Shown here piece after piece: positions 10,820-20,760 of a stretch of DNA of 64,000 bases. Each line of letters opens with the position of its first letter. Position 1 is the stretch's first letter. The DNA lies in the NCBI GenBank assembly GCA_027924585.1, contig BSBM01000440.1:11154001-11218000 (forward strand), written 5' to 3'. The stretch is from Larix kaempferi. Lineage: Eukaryota > Streptophyta > Pinopsida > Pinales > Pinaceae. The notes under the pieces are model-generated. The model was not told the origin of the DNA. It did no database searches and saw only the letters and a program-made list of their open reading frames with translations. Both the position numbers and the translations under genes were made by a program.

Positions 10820-11693
10820 CCAACTCCACTTTGCTGACCCTTCACTCTATTTTGTCTTTCACACGCTCCTTGTTCCTGTGATTCAATATGTAAGGTCATT
10901 GCTTTATCGGTTTCGCATCAGGATTCAGTGGAATCTTGATTTCTCCCAAATCCCTGGAAATGCCTTTCATTTCCGAAAACTTAGTTGGAAACAGATCCTG
11001 GAATTCGTGCAGTAGATCGGTGACTTTTGCGATTGTTGCATCATCCCAATAATCTCCTATGCTTGCGAACTTGGGGCCTGCCTCTAACCCAATGTTAACC
11101 TTCTTGATGCGCAGCAGCTGTTGAAATTTGTCGAAGGGAATATCTAGTGCTTTGACATCCCGGCTTCCTTCTGACTCTAGTATATAAGTAGCTCGTGGAT
11201 CATCCTCGTCATCCAGTCCTCCTATCATGTTGTAACACTCCAAAAACATTTCTGGCATCACATTCCACTGTAATCCCATTGGTTTTTTCATCGGTACTTC
11301 TTCGAGTACCTTCTCCCGAATCTCCTGCAGCACGCTATGGATGAAGGGGTTTTCATCTGAGAAGCTGAAAGTTCGATTAAAGTTAATATCTATCTCTTCC
11401 CACATAGTTGTCACGTGTCGCAGTTCTACTGTGATGTACCAGCTTCGCGGTACCTCATCCAGTGTATGGATGAATGCATGGACCCATTTTTGTTGTGGTC
11501 TGACTCCCCATGCGCTTTGACACTCCTCCAAGTGATCCCTTAGTTCACTCCTTCCTTTGTATTTCTTTCCATAGTATCCTTCAACTTCTCCGAATATAAC
11601 TTCCATTAGTTGTCGACATAGTGGCCAATTTGTTATTGTCGACTTATGCACCGCCCACCAGCGCGCTAGTGTAGCCTTCAGTGCTTCCTCCAA
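10820..11693 (-). pseudogene. Ty3 pol fragment: protease-RT linker ending at the start of RT
   Basis: A clean minus-strand ORF of 265 codons (11693-10896). Its end reads LLHEFQDLFPTKFSEMKGI and IPLNPDAKPIKQ, the hallmark linker immediately before the RT domain of a non-chromodomain Ty3 lineage. After a TGA in place of the next residue the frame still yields PYILNHRNKERVKDKIE, the first residues of RT, and then homology vanishes at about 10820. RT, RNase H and integrase are missing. The upstream part (GLDDEDDPRATYILESEG, VNIGLEAGPKFASIGDYW) is of the same polyprotein. The break suggests a deletion that fused this relic to element B, or insertion of element B here. Confidence 0.8.
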
Positions 11694-12890
11694 TGCTAGC
11701 AGTCTTTGCAGTTTTTCTACTCTTTCTTCAAATTAGGTGATAAATTTAGTCATATTAGGAAAACCTTCCTATGTTGGCAGTTCGCATACTTCTGTCTCCA
11801 CCCATCACAGTGACTGGGTAATTCGTATGCACCTCCTGAATGATACTTTGTGTCGTCGATTCTACCAGTTCTCGAGTGCTTCATCAGAATCCAATGATGC
11901 CGAACTAACACTCTATCATCCCAACTCTCCATCGGCGGTGGGATTGATGTAGTCTTCCGAGATTTTTTAAACATTGTCTCATTCTTCCAATGAATTCATC
12001 CCACATTGGCTCAACATACCGTTGTCCTTCTACTGGGTCGAGGGGTGCGACTACCCTCATGTCACGATTCTCGAATGACATGATTCTTTTCTTAAAGTTG
12101 ATCACAACCTCATTCTCCATTTCCTAGTCTATCCCTAGCAACACTGGATAGGGGATTTTGTTATCGACGATCTCTATAACATCAAAGTCTGCGTATGTAT
12201 TTAGTCCTTCTATTTCGACTGGAAGATGGCATAATCGTCCAATGGGGGTGACCTTGCTTTGATTTGCTAATCAAAGTTGTACAGGGGACCATGCCAACTA
12301 TGGTTTCCCCATTTCCTTGCATTTCTGTTTCATCAAGAAGTTGACATCTTATCCCAAGCCTATAATAATATTGTCGATGTCGAATGCACCAATTTGCGCA
12401 GTCATCCTCATCTCTCTCCCTATCTTCTTCCTGTGAAATCGATTTACTGTTCAAATTTGTCATTTGTCCTCCTGTCAGTGTAGTAGGATGGTTATCTCTG
12501 CTAATTCATCCTGATATTTTTCCAACTCCAAACAGCTCTCTAGAAAATCCCTAAGAGTATTCATCCTCCCTGGTGGCCTCTATGAATCCTTCATATCAAA
12601 GATCGACGACATCTCATAGGTGGGTTTTTTGTGGCCAATAGGTGGTAGCTTAGTCTGTCTCATTGTCTCTTGTTCCTCTAAAAAGGTCTCCCTTTCCGCT
12701 TCCACATAAAATCAGACGTGTTTTATTATTTTAGGTTGAATGCTAGGCTGTGGCTTATCTTCCCCTGTCACATCTTCTCCTCTAGTCACTACTACGACAT
12801 TCACTGGTCAAATCCTTATCTCCACTGAGATCTTCTGTACATTCGGAGGTGGATTCTGATTCAGATTTGGTTGCGGTGGAGGTGGATTTT
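11694..12890 (-). pseudogene. Degenerate protease region of the Ty3 relic
   Basis: Short minus-strand ORFs in changing frames give a protease-like path. A decayed active-site area lies near 12360-12400 (IGAFDIDNIIIGLG, stop, DVNFL), followed by the strand motif VTPIGRLCHLPVEIEGL (about 12260-12210). Then comes DVIEIVDNKIPYPVLLGID, followed by TAG at 12134-12136 where Trp is normal, and EMENEVVINFKKRIMSF. Retropepsin would process the polyprotein. Upstream (12890-12480) is low-complexity, Pro-rich gag tail (PPPQPNQNQNPPP) with stops. Clearly inactive. Confidence 0.65.
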
Positions 12891-13320
12891 TAGTTTTCCA
12901 CTTCGCAATCAAATAACGGCGTTTCTCAACACTGTGGTCTGCTACGCTGCAGTAAGTACACTGCAGAGTCGATTTTGGACAATCCCTTTGATATTGTCCA
13001 GCCTGACCACAATTATAACATATAATTGGCCCTTGACCCCATCCAAAAGCTCCTCCACGACCAACGCCTCCACCTCGACCTTCGCGAAATCCTCCTCTAA
13101 AACCTCCTCATGGTTGGCCATATGGTTGTTAGTTATATTGTGTAGGCTAATACTGCGGTTGGCTGTACTGCGGCGGTTGGTTGTACAATAGTTGTGGTTG
13201 ACTATAGTGAAGTTGTGGCTGATTATACTGCGGTAGAGGTTAACTATAGCGTGGCTACTGATTGTACTGTTGTTGATGTTGTACAGGGGGTTTCTCCTTG
13301 TTGTAGTCGAGGGGGGTACA
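12890..13320 (-). pseudogene. Gag C-terminus: Tyr/Gln/Pro repeats, RGG box and CCHC knuckle
   Basis: On the minus strand a repetitive Gln-Tyr-Pro segment (units like YNQPQLHYSQPQLL, about 13290-13130, with three or four in-frame stops) leads into a Gly/Arg box (GGFRGGFREGRGGGVGRGG). The nucleocapsid knuckle CYNCGQAGQYQRDC follows, near 13010-12970, where Gln replaces the zinc-binding His. A second Cys pair (CTYCSVADH) follows. This is the RNA-binding end of the gag whose protease lies just downstream. The N-terminal gag half is absent, cut at 13320 by the neighbouring LTR insertion. Confidence 0.75.
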
Positions 13321-13321
13321 T

Positions 13322-13510
13322 TGTTACCAATGATACATATTATATATAAGAAAGAAACACAAAGATATAGATACAATAGACAAGAGATGGACAGGAAGCA
13401 CAAGAATTTTATTACTCAGCAAGATATGTAGAACAATACATAAGAACATATCCAATCTAATCTATGATTCATCTCACTAGCCTATATATATGTTTTACCT
13501 ACAGTTATAT
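13322..13510 (-). mobile_element. Short LTR, left part (interrupted by the copia element)
   Basis: Minus-strand LTR of about 308 bases in two pieces. This 3' part ends ATTGGTAACA at 13322 and contains an AATAAAATTC polyadenylation-like signal and a TATATATATAG run. The other part is at 18749-18872. The split point is exactly the copia element with its TATAT duplication, so the copia inserted into this LTR. Confidence 0.65.
13506..13510. repeat. Target site duplication TATAT, left copy
   Basis: The five bases TATAT directly precede the copia 5' LTR and are repeated at 18749-18753 directly after the 3' LTR. This is the 5-bp duplication expected from retroviral-type integration. Confidence 0.85.
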
Positions 13511-14273
13511 TGTTGGAATATTCACACAATCATTTTTATATTTTGCATGCCTGCATGCATCCGTCATCATCATGGTGGTCTCCCTAGCACCTAGAGCTTG
13601 CTTCTAGCTCTCTAGAGCCTGTCTACATCCCCCATTTGACCTCCTACCTACCTGATGCACCCTTCTTGACTGTTGTGCATGGCAAGTGCGCCTTTCTCAC
13701 CTACCACTATCAGTTAGAGCGCCTTTACTCACCTACCTTCAGTTATCACTCAGTTAGGGCGCCTTGTCTCACCTACCGGGAGTTATCATTTAGTTAGTGC
13801 ATTGATTGAGTAGTTCTTGCACTGATTGCTCATGCTGACTACTTGTAGCTTCTATTTAGCTAGTTCTGGAGTTCCACTTGACTATTTGACAGCCTCATGC
13901 GCCCTCCTTGGAGTCTCCATTCCCTAATTTATGCCTAGATGGTTCTGTTAGACTCAGTTAAACACACTTGACTAGTTCTTACCATTTATGACTAATACTG
14001 CTGACTGGATGATGTCTTCATTGATCTCCAAGGTATAATCTGAGCTCAGATTCGAATGCCCTACTTGGCTAATTTGAATCCTATATGATTCCTCGTCATT
14101 GATTATTGTAAAACATTCTTTACATTCATTATTCATTGTATGGTATTGACATTGTCCATTATTTTATGTTTATGAGTGATTATTGAGTGCATGCTTCTCT
14201 TCTTCTTTGCAAATAATCTTGAGAGTTTGATTGTGAGATTGTTACAGTTGCTAGATCCTTGCAGATTATCACA
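13511..14273 (+). mobile_element. 5' LTR of the copia element
   Basis: Starts TGTTGGAATATTCACAC and ends ATTATCACA, 763 bases, directly followed by the primer site. It matches the 3' LTR at 17984-18748 throughout. It carries short near-repeats of the form CTCACCTACC...CAGTTAG around 13700-13800. Confidence 0.92.
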
Positions 14274-14285
14274 TGGTATCAGAGC
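14274..14285 (+). other. Primer binding site of the copia element
   Basis: TGGTATCAGAGC abuts the LTR end with no spacer, the initiator Met tRNA type used by most plant copia elements. Confidence 0.9.
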
Positions 14286-14579
14286 AGTCAACAGCTATTC
14301 GAATTGCAGCCATTGTAGCATTTATTTGAGCAGCTATCTTTAACTTGTACACCAAAAGCCTCCGAGTTTTCACAACAAATACTGGTGCTATTACTTGAAT
14401 TCATTGGAGAAATCCAATGAGGTCTAGCCAGGTGTTAAGGACTTAGTCTATGTGCCAAGTGTCCTTAAGGTAGTGTTCAGTTGAAGTGTAGCATTCTCCA
14501 TCAGCAAAAACTTCTCTTGTTTTGCAGGTTTATTCACCCATTCGAAATCTTCTTCAACTATTCGACTTTCTTTGTTAAG

Positions 14580-15475
14580 ATGGATCTAAAGCTCACATCT
14601 TCCAACTATGTTGAGTGGAAATCCAAGATGGCTCTCTTCATGAGATCCAAGAGCTTCACTCGAATACTCAATGGAACGATGGTAGAACCTCTCAGTGCAG
14701 TTGAAAAGTCCAAGCACTTGGATAGGCTTGATGAAGTAGTTGGTATCCTCCTTCTCTCAATTTCTGAAGATCTTCACTTCCATGTCATCAATCTTACATC
14801 TCCTAAAGAGGTTTGGGACAAGCTCGAATCCCTTTTTGGACAGAAAGATGATATGAAAGGACACAAATTGGAGAATGAGCTCATATGCTTGAGTCCTGAC
14901 AGTTTCGAATCTATCAATGCCTTCCTCACCAAGTTCAAAAGCTTGATATCACAGTTGAAAAGATATGAGATAGTGAAAGAATACAAGTAGCTTATACTTT
15001 CCATTCTCTCAAAGTTTGGGGAAAACGTCTCATTTTTTGTCTCTACTTTCCGGTCAGCTAGGTTGTCCATTCCAAGATGGAAGTTTCCCTCACTTGATGA
15101 TTTCATCCAATCTCTTACTCAAGAGAAAGAGAAGTTGATCTCTATGGGAAAACACCCAAATTGGATTCAGCTCTTACAGTTGCAGAGAGAGCGAATGGTA
15201 AAGGCAAGCAAAATATTTCTGACAAGAGATCGAATGATACACGGCCTATAGATAGTCCATACCAGTTAGATGGGGCTTGGAACTCAAGGAAGACCAAGCA
15301 TTCTCAGAAGAGAAAATCCAAGTGCACATACTGTCATAGAGGTTTTGATCCTAAGAGTTCTTGCATGAAGAAGACTATAGATTTGATGGCTCAGTTACAT
15401 GAGAAGAACAATCTTCCTGTACCTACATGTACAAAGAAGAAAGATCCTAATACTAAACCTTCTAGATCCGAAGAC
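14580..15475 (+). pseudogene. Copia gag
   Basis: Starts at ATG 14580 (MDLKLTSSNYVEWKSKM), a typical plant copia gag opening followed by the UBN2-like segment (LDRLDEVVGILLLSISEDL, SPKEVWDKLESLFG, FLTKFKSLISQLK). A TAG at 14988-14990 sits where Gln is expected; the frame continues to about 15170, where a frameshift moves it. The nucleocapsid knuckle at about 15330-15370 reads CTYCHRGFDPKSSC, with Asp in place of the zinc-binding His. Gag builds the particle and binds the RNA. Confidence 0.85.
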
Positions 15476-16100
15476 AAAGAAAGATGTCATGCCCTCATGA
15501 CAAGTGCATCAATAGATTCTTCTTTCATCATAGATTCAGGAGCATCAAGACACATGTCTTCCTCCAAAGATCTCTTCTCCAGTTTCGAAAGCTCATTTGG
15601 CCCCTCCATCAGGTTGGGAAATGATTCAGAAGCCTCCTCCCAGGGAAGTGGAAGAATCAATCTTGACTATGGTAATTTTTGTGATATGATTTATGTTCCT
15701 TCTCTTGTAGAAAATTTAATTTTAGTGTATCAAATGACTCATATTTGAGAGCCCAAAAGAGTGATCTTTTCTTCAAATGAAGTCGAGATATAACACATGG
15801 TTTCAGGGGAAATCATTGCAAAAGGATTTGCAAATCATATTTCAAAACTCTATGAGTTTTCACACTTCTTACCGCTCTCCAAGCCATCTACTCTCCATAC
15901 TCATGCCAATGAAGAAAGCATATTGTGGCATGATAGATTTGGACATCTCAACTACAAGCATTTATAGGACATGCAAACCCAATATGTGGTTGAAGGCCTT
16001 CGAGATGATAAGTTTGTTCACGGTACCTACAAAGGTTTCCTAAAGAGAAAAGATCCACAAAAGAATATGAAGAAAAAAACTCTTGAATAAGTGTGAATAC
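15476..16100 (+). pseudogene. Copia protease and GAG-pre-integrase remnant; integrase deleted
   Basis: The protease site FIIDSGASRHMSSSKDLF is intact at about 15523-15575, followed by IRLGNDSEASSQGSGRINL and MIYVPSLVENLILV. After a short out-of-frame stretch, the pre-integrase motif ILWHDRFGHLNYKHL appears near 15922-15968 with a TAG. Within about 100 bases the sequence turns into the Lys-rich tail that precedes RT. No integrase DDE core is present, so roughly 900 bases of coding sequence have been lost. The element could not integrate on its own even if the stops were repaired. Confidence 0.85.
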
Positions 16101-16279
16101 TAGATCCAGATCCACAAGAACTTGGAGATCTAGCACCTAAAGGTTCATCTCCTATTGCTACATGGGCCACCACAGCTCCTATCTCCACCATTGATCTTGT
16201 CAAAGATAGATCTGATATTCATGATACAGGAACTGCACTCTCTCCCTCATATCCATTTCTAGTTGAGAGATGTTTTCTT

Positions 16280-17073
16280 ATGATAGGATCTGATCCAAAA
16301 TCATACTTTGAAGCCTCCCAAGATCCAAGATGGGTAGCTACTATGGAAGAAGAGTACCAATCTCTTCAAAGAAATGAGACTTGGGAGCTCGTTTCACTCC
16401 CACCTAGAAGGAAACTTGTTCAGTGCAAGTGGATCTATAGAACTAAGATGGATTCAAATGGAGCCTCCCACAAGTACAAGGCTAGATTGGTTGCAAGAGG
16501 TTTTTCCCAAGTTCATGGGATTGACTATTCTGATACTTTCTCTCATGTTTCTAAGATGGATTCCATCCATCTTGCTCTTGCTCTTGCTGCATCCAAACAC
16601 TGGGAAGTACATCATATGGATGTCAAGAGTGCTTTCCTTCATGGAGATCTATAGGAGGAGATCTACATGAAGAAACCTAAGGGTTATATTGATGATTCTT
16701 TACTTGTTTGCAAATTGAAGAAGTCCTTGTATGGGCTTACGCAAGCTCCCCGAGCTTGGTATGCAAAATGGACTCCTTCTTGCTTTCGGAAGAATTTCAG
16801 AGGTGCAAATCAGATTCGAATGTCTACATGAGACATGATGGTAACTCCTTACTTCTCATTGTACTTTATGTTGATGATTTGTTGATTACAGGGAGCAGTT
16901 TTTCATGTATTGGATCTATAAAATCTACTTTGCACAAATCCTTCTCCATGTCAGATATGGGATTGTTGAAACAATTTCTTGGTCTTGAAGTCACTCAGAG
17001 TGATTCAAGAATCAAAGTTTCTCAATCCAAGTATGCTTCAGATATTCTTGATAGCTTCCACATGAGCGAATGA
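16280..17073 (+). pseudogene. Copia reverse transcriptase
   Basis: Opens with DPRWVATMEEEYQSLQRNETWELV, the standard start of the copia RT domain, then LVQCKWIYRTK, YKARLVARGFSQVHGIDY, HHMDVKSAFLHGDL. A TAG at 16652-16654 follows where Gln is normal, and the frame shifts near 16740-16800. The catalytic box LYVDDLLITG at about 16864-16890 is intact. LLKQFLGLEV and QSKYASDIL continue the domain. It would copy the RNA into DNA if the frame were whole. Confidence 0.9.
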
Positions 17074-17818
17074 AAACCAGTTGCATTCCCATTTCTTTCA
17101 GGGATCAACCTTGAGGATGGATCTTCTACACCTTTGGTAGACTGTACTTTGCATCGGCAGTTTATTGGTAGCCTTTTGTTTCTCACACACACTCGACCTG
17201 ATCTATCCTATGCAGTTAGTGATGTCTCCAGATACATGCAGGAGCCTCATGAGCTTCATTGGAAGGCAACAAAGAGGATTTTGCACTATGTGCAAGGTAC
17301 CAAGACTCACGGCCTTCACTACTCAGCTGGGTGTCCTTAACCTAGTTGGATATATTGATTCTGATTGGGCTGGAGATAGCTCAGATCGAAAGTCTACATC
17401 TGGTTTTGTCTTCATGATTGGATCTGGACCTATATGTTGGTCAAGCAAAAAGCAAACTGCTTTAGCTCTTTCTTCAGCAGAGTACGAGTATAGATGTGTT
17501 GTAAATGCATCCACACAGTGCATTTGGCTGAGAGGCATCTTATCAGAGTTTGGGATTATATTCAGTACTCCACCTGTCATCTATTGTGACAATCATAGTG
17601 CCATCAGTATTTCCACGGATCCAGTTATGAGAGAGAGAACCAAACACATTGAGATACACATGCATTACATCAGAGGATTAGTGCATGATCAGATCATTTC
17701 ACTGCTCTACCTTCTGAGGGAAGATCAGATTGCAGATATCTTCACCAAGACCTTCACGGTGAAGAGGTTCACTTACCTTAGATCACTTCTTGGTGTGAAA
17801 GATTATATGCTTCATTAG
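17074..17818 (+). pseudogene. Copia RT C-terminus and RNase H
   Basis: Continues with HRQFIGSLLFLTHTRPDLSYAV and VQGTKTHGLHYSAG, then a frameshift near 17335 into the RNase H: GYIDSDWAGDSSDRKSTSGF, SSAEYEY, VIYCDNHSAISI, QIADIFTKTF. The catalytic Asp, Glu and Asp positions are all present. Ends LLGVKDYMLH with TAG at 17816-17818. About 165 bases of 3' untranslated sequence lead to the polypurine tract. Confidence 0.9.
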
Positions 17819-17976
17819 CATCCTTCAGTCTATTTTGAGGGAGGGCTTTCTTCCCACTAGGTTTTCCCTCTTTCCTCACTTAGCTTATTTTAGATTGATT
17901 GTACGAGGTGACCTTTGGTCTTAGTCACCAGGGCCCTATTTTACTGTTTTCAGTTATTTCTCATAGTATAGCTTGC

Positions 17977-17983
17977 GGGGGGG
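17977..17983 (+). other. Polypurine tract of the copia element
   Basis: Seven consecutive G directly before the TGTTGG start of the 3' LTR. Confidence 0.75.
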
Positions 17984-18748
17984 TGTTGGAATATTCACAC
18001 CATCATTTTTATATTTTTCATACCACTGCATGCATCCGTCATAATCATGGTGGTCTCCCCAGCACCTAGAGCTTGCTTCTAGCTCTCAAGAGCTTGTCTA
18101 CAACCCCCATTTGACCTCCTACCTACATGATGCACCCTTCTTGACTGTTGTGCATGACAAGTGTGCCTTTCTCACCTACCACTGTCAATTATAGCACCTT
18201 TACTCACCTACCTTTATTTATCACTCAGTTAGGGCACCTCAACTCACCTACTGGGAGTTATCATTCAGTTAGTGCATTGATTGAGTAGTTCTTCCACTGA
18301 TTGCTCATGTTGATTGCTTGTAGCTTCTAGTTAACTAGTTCTGGATTTCGACTTGACTATTTGACAGCCTCATGCGCCCTCCTTGAAGTCTCCATTCCTT
18401 GATTTATTCCTAGATGGTTCTGTTAGACTCAGTTAGACACACTTGACTGGATCTTACCATTTATGACTGATACTGTTGATTGGATGATGTCTTCATTGAT
18501 CTCCAAGCTAGACTCTGAGCTTAGATTCGAATTCCCTACTTGGCTAATTCGAATCCTATATGATGCCTCATCATTGATTATTGTAAAACATTCTTTGCAT
18601 TCATTATTCATTGTATGATATTGACATTGTCCATTATTCTATGTTTATGAGTGATTATTGAGTGCATGCTTTTCTTCTTCTTTGCAAATAATCTTGAGAG
18701 TTTGATTGTGAGATTGTTACAATTGCTAGATCCGTGTAGATTATCACA
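17984..18748 (+). mobile_element. 3' LTR of the copia element
   Basis: 765 bases, TGTTGGAATATT to ATTATCACA, followed by the second TATAT at 18749-18753. Matches the 5' LTR with scattered substitutions and one 2-base indel in the first 230 bases. Confidence 0.92.
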
Positions 18749-18872
18749 TATATAACTGCTCGTCGGTTTAACTGACCGACCCGACATGCACTGGTTGACA
18801 CAATTGTCGACATGTTTTACAAGAGGTCGGCCGGAGGACCTAGTGGCCAAGCAGACTTAGGATCCTCCAACA
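18749..18872 (-). mobile_element. Short LTR, right part, with polypurine tract
   Basis: On the minus strand this is the start of the LTR continued at 13510-13322: it opens TGTTGGAGGATCC at 18872 directly after a purine run (GTGGTGGGGGAGA, 18873-18885). The first five bases are the TATAT duplication of the copia insertion. Confidence 0.65.
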
Positions 18873-19142
18873 TCTCCCCCACCACAAAATCTTTCTTCGT
18901 CTCGAAGAAATGGGGAGATGCAACATAACTGAGAAAAATAGATCTAGATGTTACTGTTGTGGATGACTGGAACTGGAAGTTACTTGTTGCTAGACACAGA
19001 CCTAGACAATGGCCTCGGCAGAGACAGATAGTTGATGCTGGAAATCCTCCCAAGTGAGCAACATGTTTTGGATGTATATGGTTAATGTGGTTAAGCTCAA
19101 CGGGTTTTCTATTTTGTCTTGTGTAGACTTGTGTAGCTCGCA
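18873..19142 (-). mobile_element. Internal 3' fragment of the element owning the short LTR
   Basis: On the minus strand this sequence runs into the polypurine tract and LTR at 18872, so it is the 3' end of an internal region. A 108-codon ORF spans it and the LTR start, but I recognise no domain. The fragment is cut at 19142 by the lone LTR that begins at 19143. Confidence 0.4.
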
Positions 19143-20760
19143 TGTAATATCCTGATTTTGACCCTATTGCATTAAAATTGTAAATGATTTAAATATCGTT
19201 ATTAAATCATGGTGAGGATGTCAAGGCCAAGGCCCTGCCATCAATTTAATGTTTTATGTATCGGCAATTAAAAATCGGTGCATATAGTTCTCGTGTTGTC
19301 CACGCACAATAGAAATTAAGATCACATCATGTAAATATGAATTTTAATGAAATACCCACAACTAGCTATGCAATGCAACAAGAGATGGGGGCATGATTTT
19401 TACAAGGGTTAGGGAGGGAAAATATTCAAACCCTTGAGCCAATAGTGTCAATCCAAGTGTCAATGAGAAAACCCATAAACCCTCAACTACCCATTTTGGC
19501 TTATGCACCCAATCATTTAATTCTTCCAAGAGTTGGTTGAGGTAGTTAATTCCTTGGGAATGGAGAGGTATGGAAACCAATTTCGTGTATGGGAAAGCCA
19601 TCAATTTTGGAAATCGTATTTTGGCTTCTTGGGCAAGAAAACACCCATGAAATTGGGCCCAAGGCATTCTTCCCCCATGGTCTTTTCTCCCTCACGCAGT
19701 CTGAGCTATCTGGGGCATTTTCCTTCACTTTTTCCTTCATTTTCCATAGCTGGGAATTCGTTTTTGTGTTACAGACTGGCTGGGAGGAAGAGAGTCACGA
19801 TTTGGGGTTTATAGAGGCCGTTTCTGCCCCATGAATTCCCATAAACATTTTTTGAAATCGAATTTTCTCTCCCAGGGTTGATTTTCCTATCTAACATCTC
19901 ATTTTGGGTTTCCCACAATTTTGGAATCTCATGGAAATCCCATTTGGAGCATTCCACAGTCAAAACGTTTTTCTTCATACCCAACACTTGTGTTTTGTTG
20001 TTATGTGCATCCCTGTTTTGGTTTGAACTTGTGAGTAATAAATTAGGATTGGAAGAGGATTAGAGTTGGCTTGATAAACCTAGTGAAGAGAGGAACCTTG
20101 CAGAAAGATAAAAAGGGTTGGTTACTCTTCTATGCACACCTTGAAGAGCACTAGAATGGAAGGTATGGCCTGAGGGACTATGTAGCAGTGAAGGGAATAC
20201 TTCCTTGTGTTGGGTGTGTAGGTATTGTGGGGACCAATCTAGATAGATCTTGCATAGGTATCCATAGCTCTGTGGTTGAGCTCACTAGCTTAGTAATTCA
20301 TTCCCTTCCATTTCCTTAGCAACCTGATAAACCCAATTGTGGATTGGCTTGGCTGATTTTGGTGTATATTTAGCTATCTGTGAGCCTGTTGTTCCATTTT
20401 TCCTTGTAGAAATCATGCCCAACTTGGGGGTGGTAGTTGTGTTGAGAGATTGATGAGCACAATTGGCCTATGGTTGGGTGGAATGTTGGAGTTGCATATG
20501 TAGTTGCTCGGGACTACTTTGTTTCAAGATAAGTACTCTCTTGTGTTAATTCTGCAATGTCTTTTTTGATGACTATCATGAATATGTTGAATGCATGTTA
20601 GATGTATAGGTGAATTTACTTCCGTTGTGTCTCTTACATTTATACATTTGCATATGTATTTTTATTTTCAATGAATTTTGTTAATGATCGTGGGGCTAGA
20701 TGCCCAGTTTTAGTGTCATGTTCTCTCTCTTGTTCAGGAATGATGGGAGGGGACGTGACA
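19143..20760 (+). mobile_element. Lone LTR related to element 1's LTR, opposite strand
   Basis: Starts TGTAATATCCTGATTTTGACCC and ends GGGGACGTGACA, about 1618 bases. Many landmarks match the reverse complement of 1-1310 in the same order, including TAGCTCTGTGG, CTTCCTTGTGTTGGG and AAGATAAGT. No primer site or coding sequence follows at 20761, so it is best read as a solo LTR. The flanks (TCGCA left, TCACC right) agree at only three of five bases, so a target duplication is not proven. Short ORFs here are chance. Confidence 0.75.

Larger units (their letters stand above)
13511..18748 (+). mobile_element. Complete-ended Ty1/copia retrotransposon lacking integrase
   Basis: Two LTRs (13511-14273 and 17984-18748), a primer site, gag, protease, RT, RNase H and a G-rich polypurine tract occur in copia order on the plus strand, flanked by TATAT on both sides. 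Total 5238 bases. The integrase core that should lie between protease and RT is missing, and several stops and frameshifts interrupt the coding region. Hand comparison of the first ~230 bases of the two LTRs gives about 16 differences, so the insertion is not recent. Confidence 0.93.

Noticed and set aside
13560-13900. Repeated CTCACCTACC and CAGTTAG motifs as a CRISPR-like or satellite array
   Set aside because: They are short near-repeats inside the copia LTR and are present in both LTR copies; eukaryotic context.
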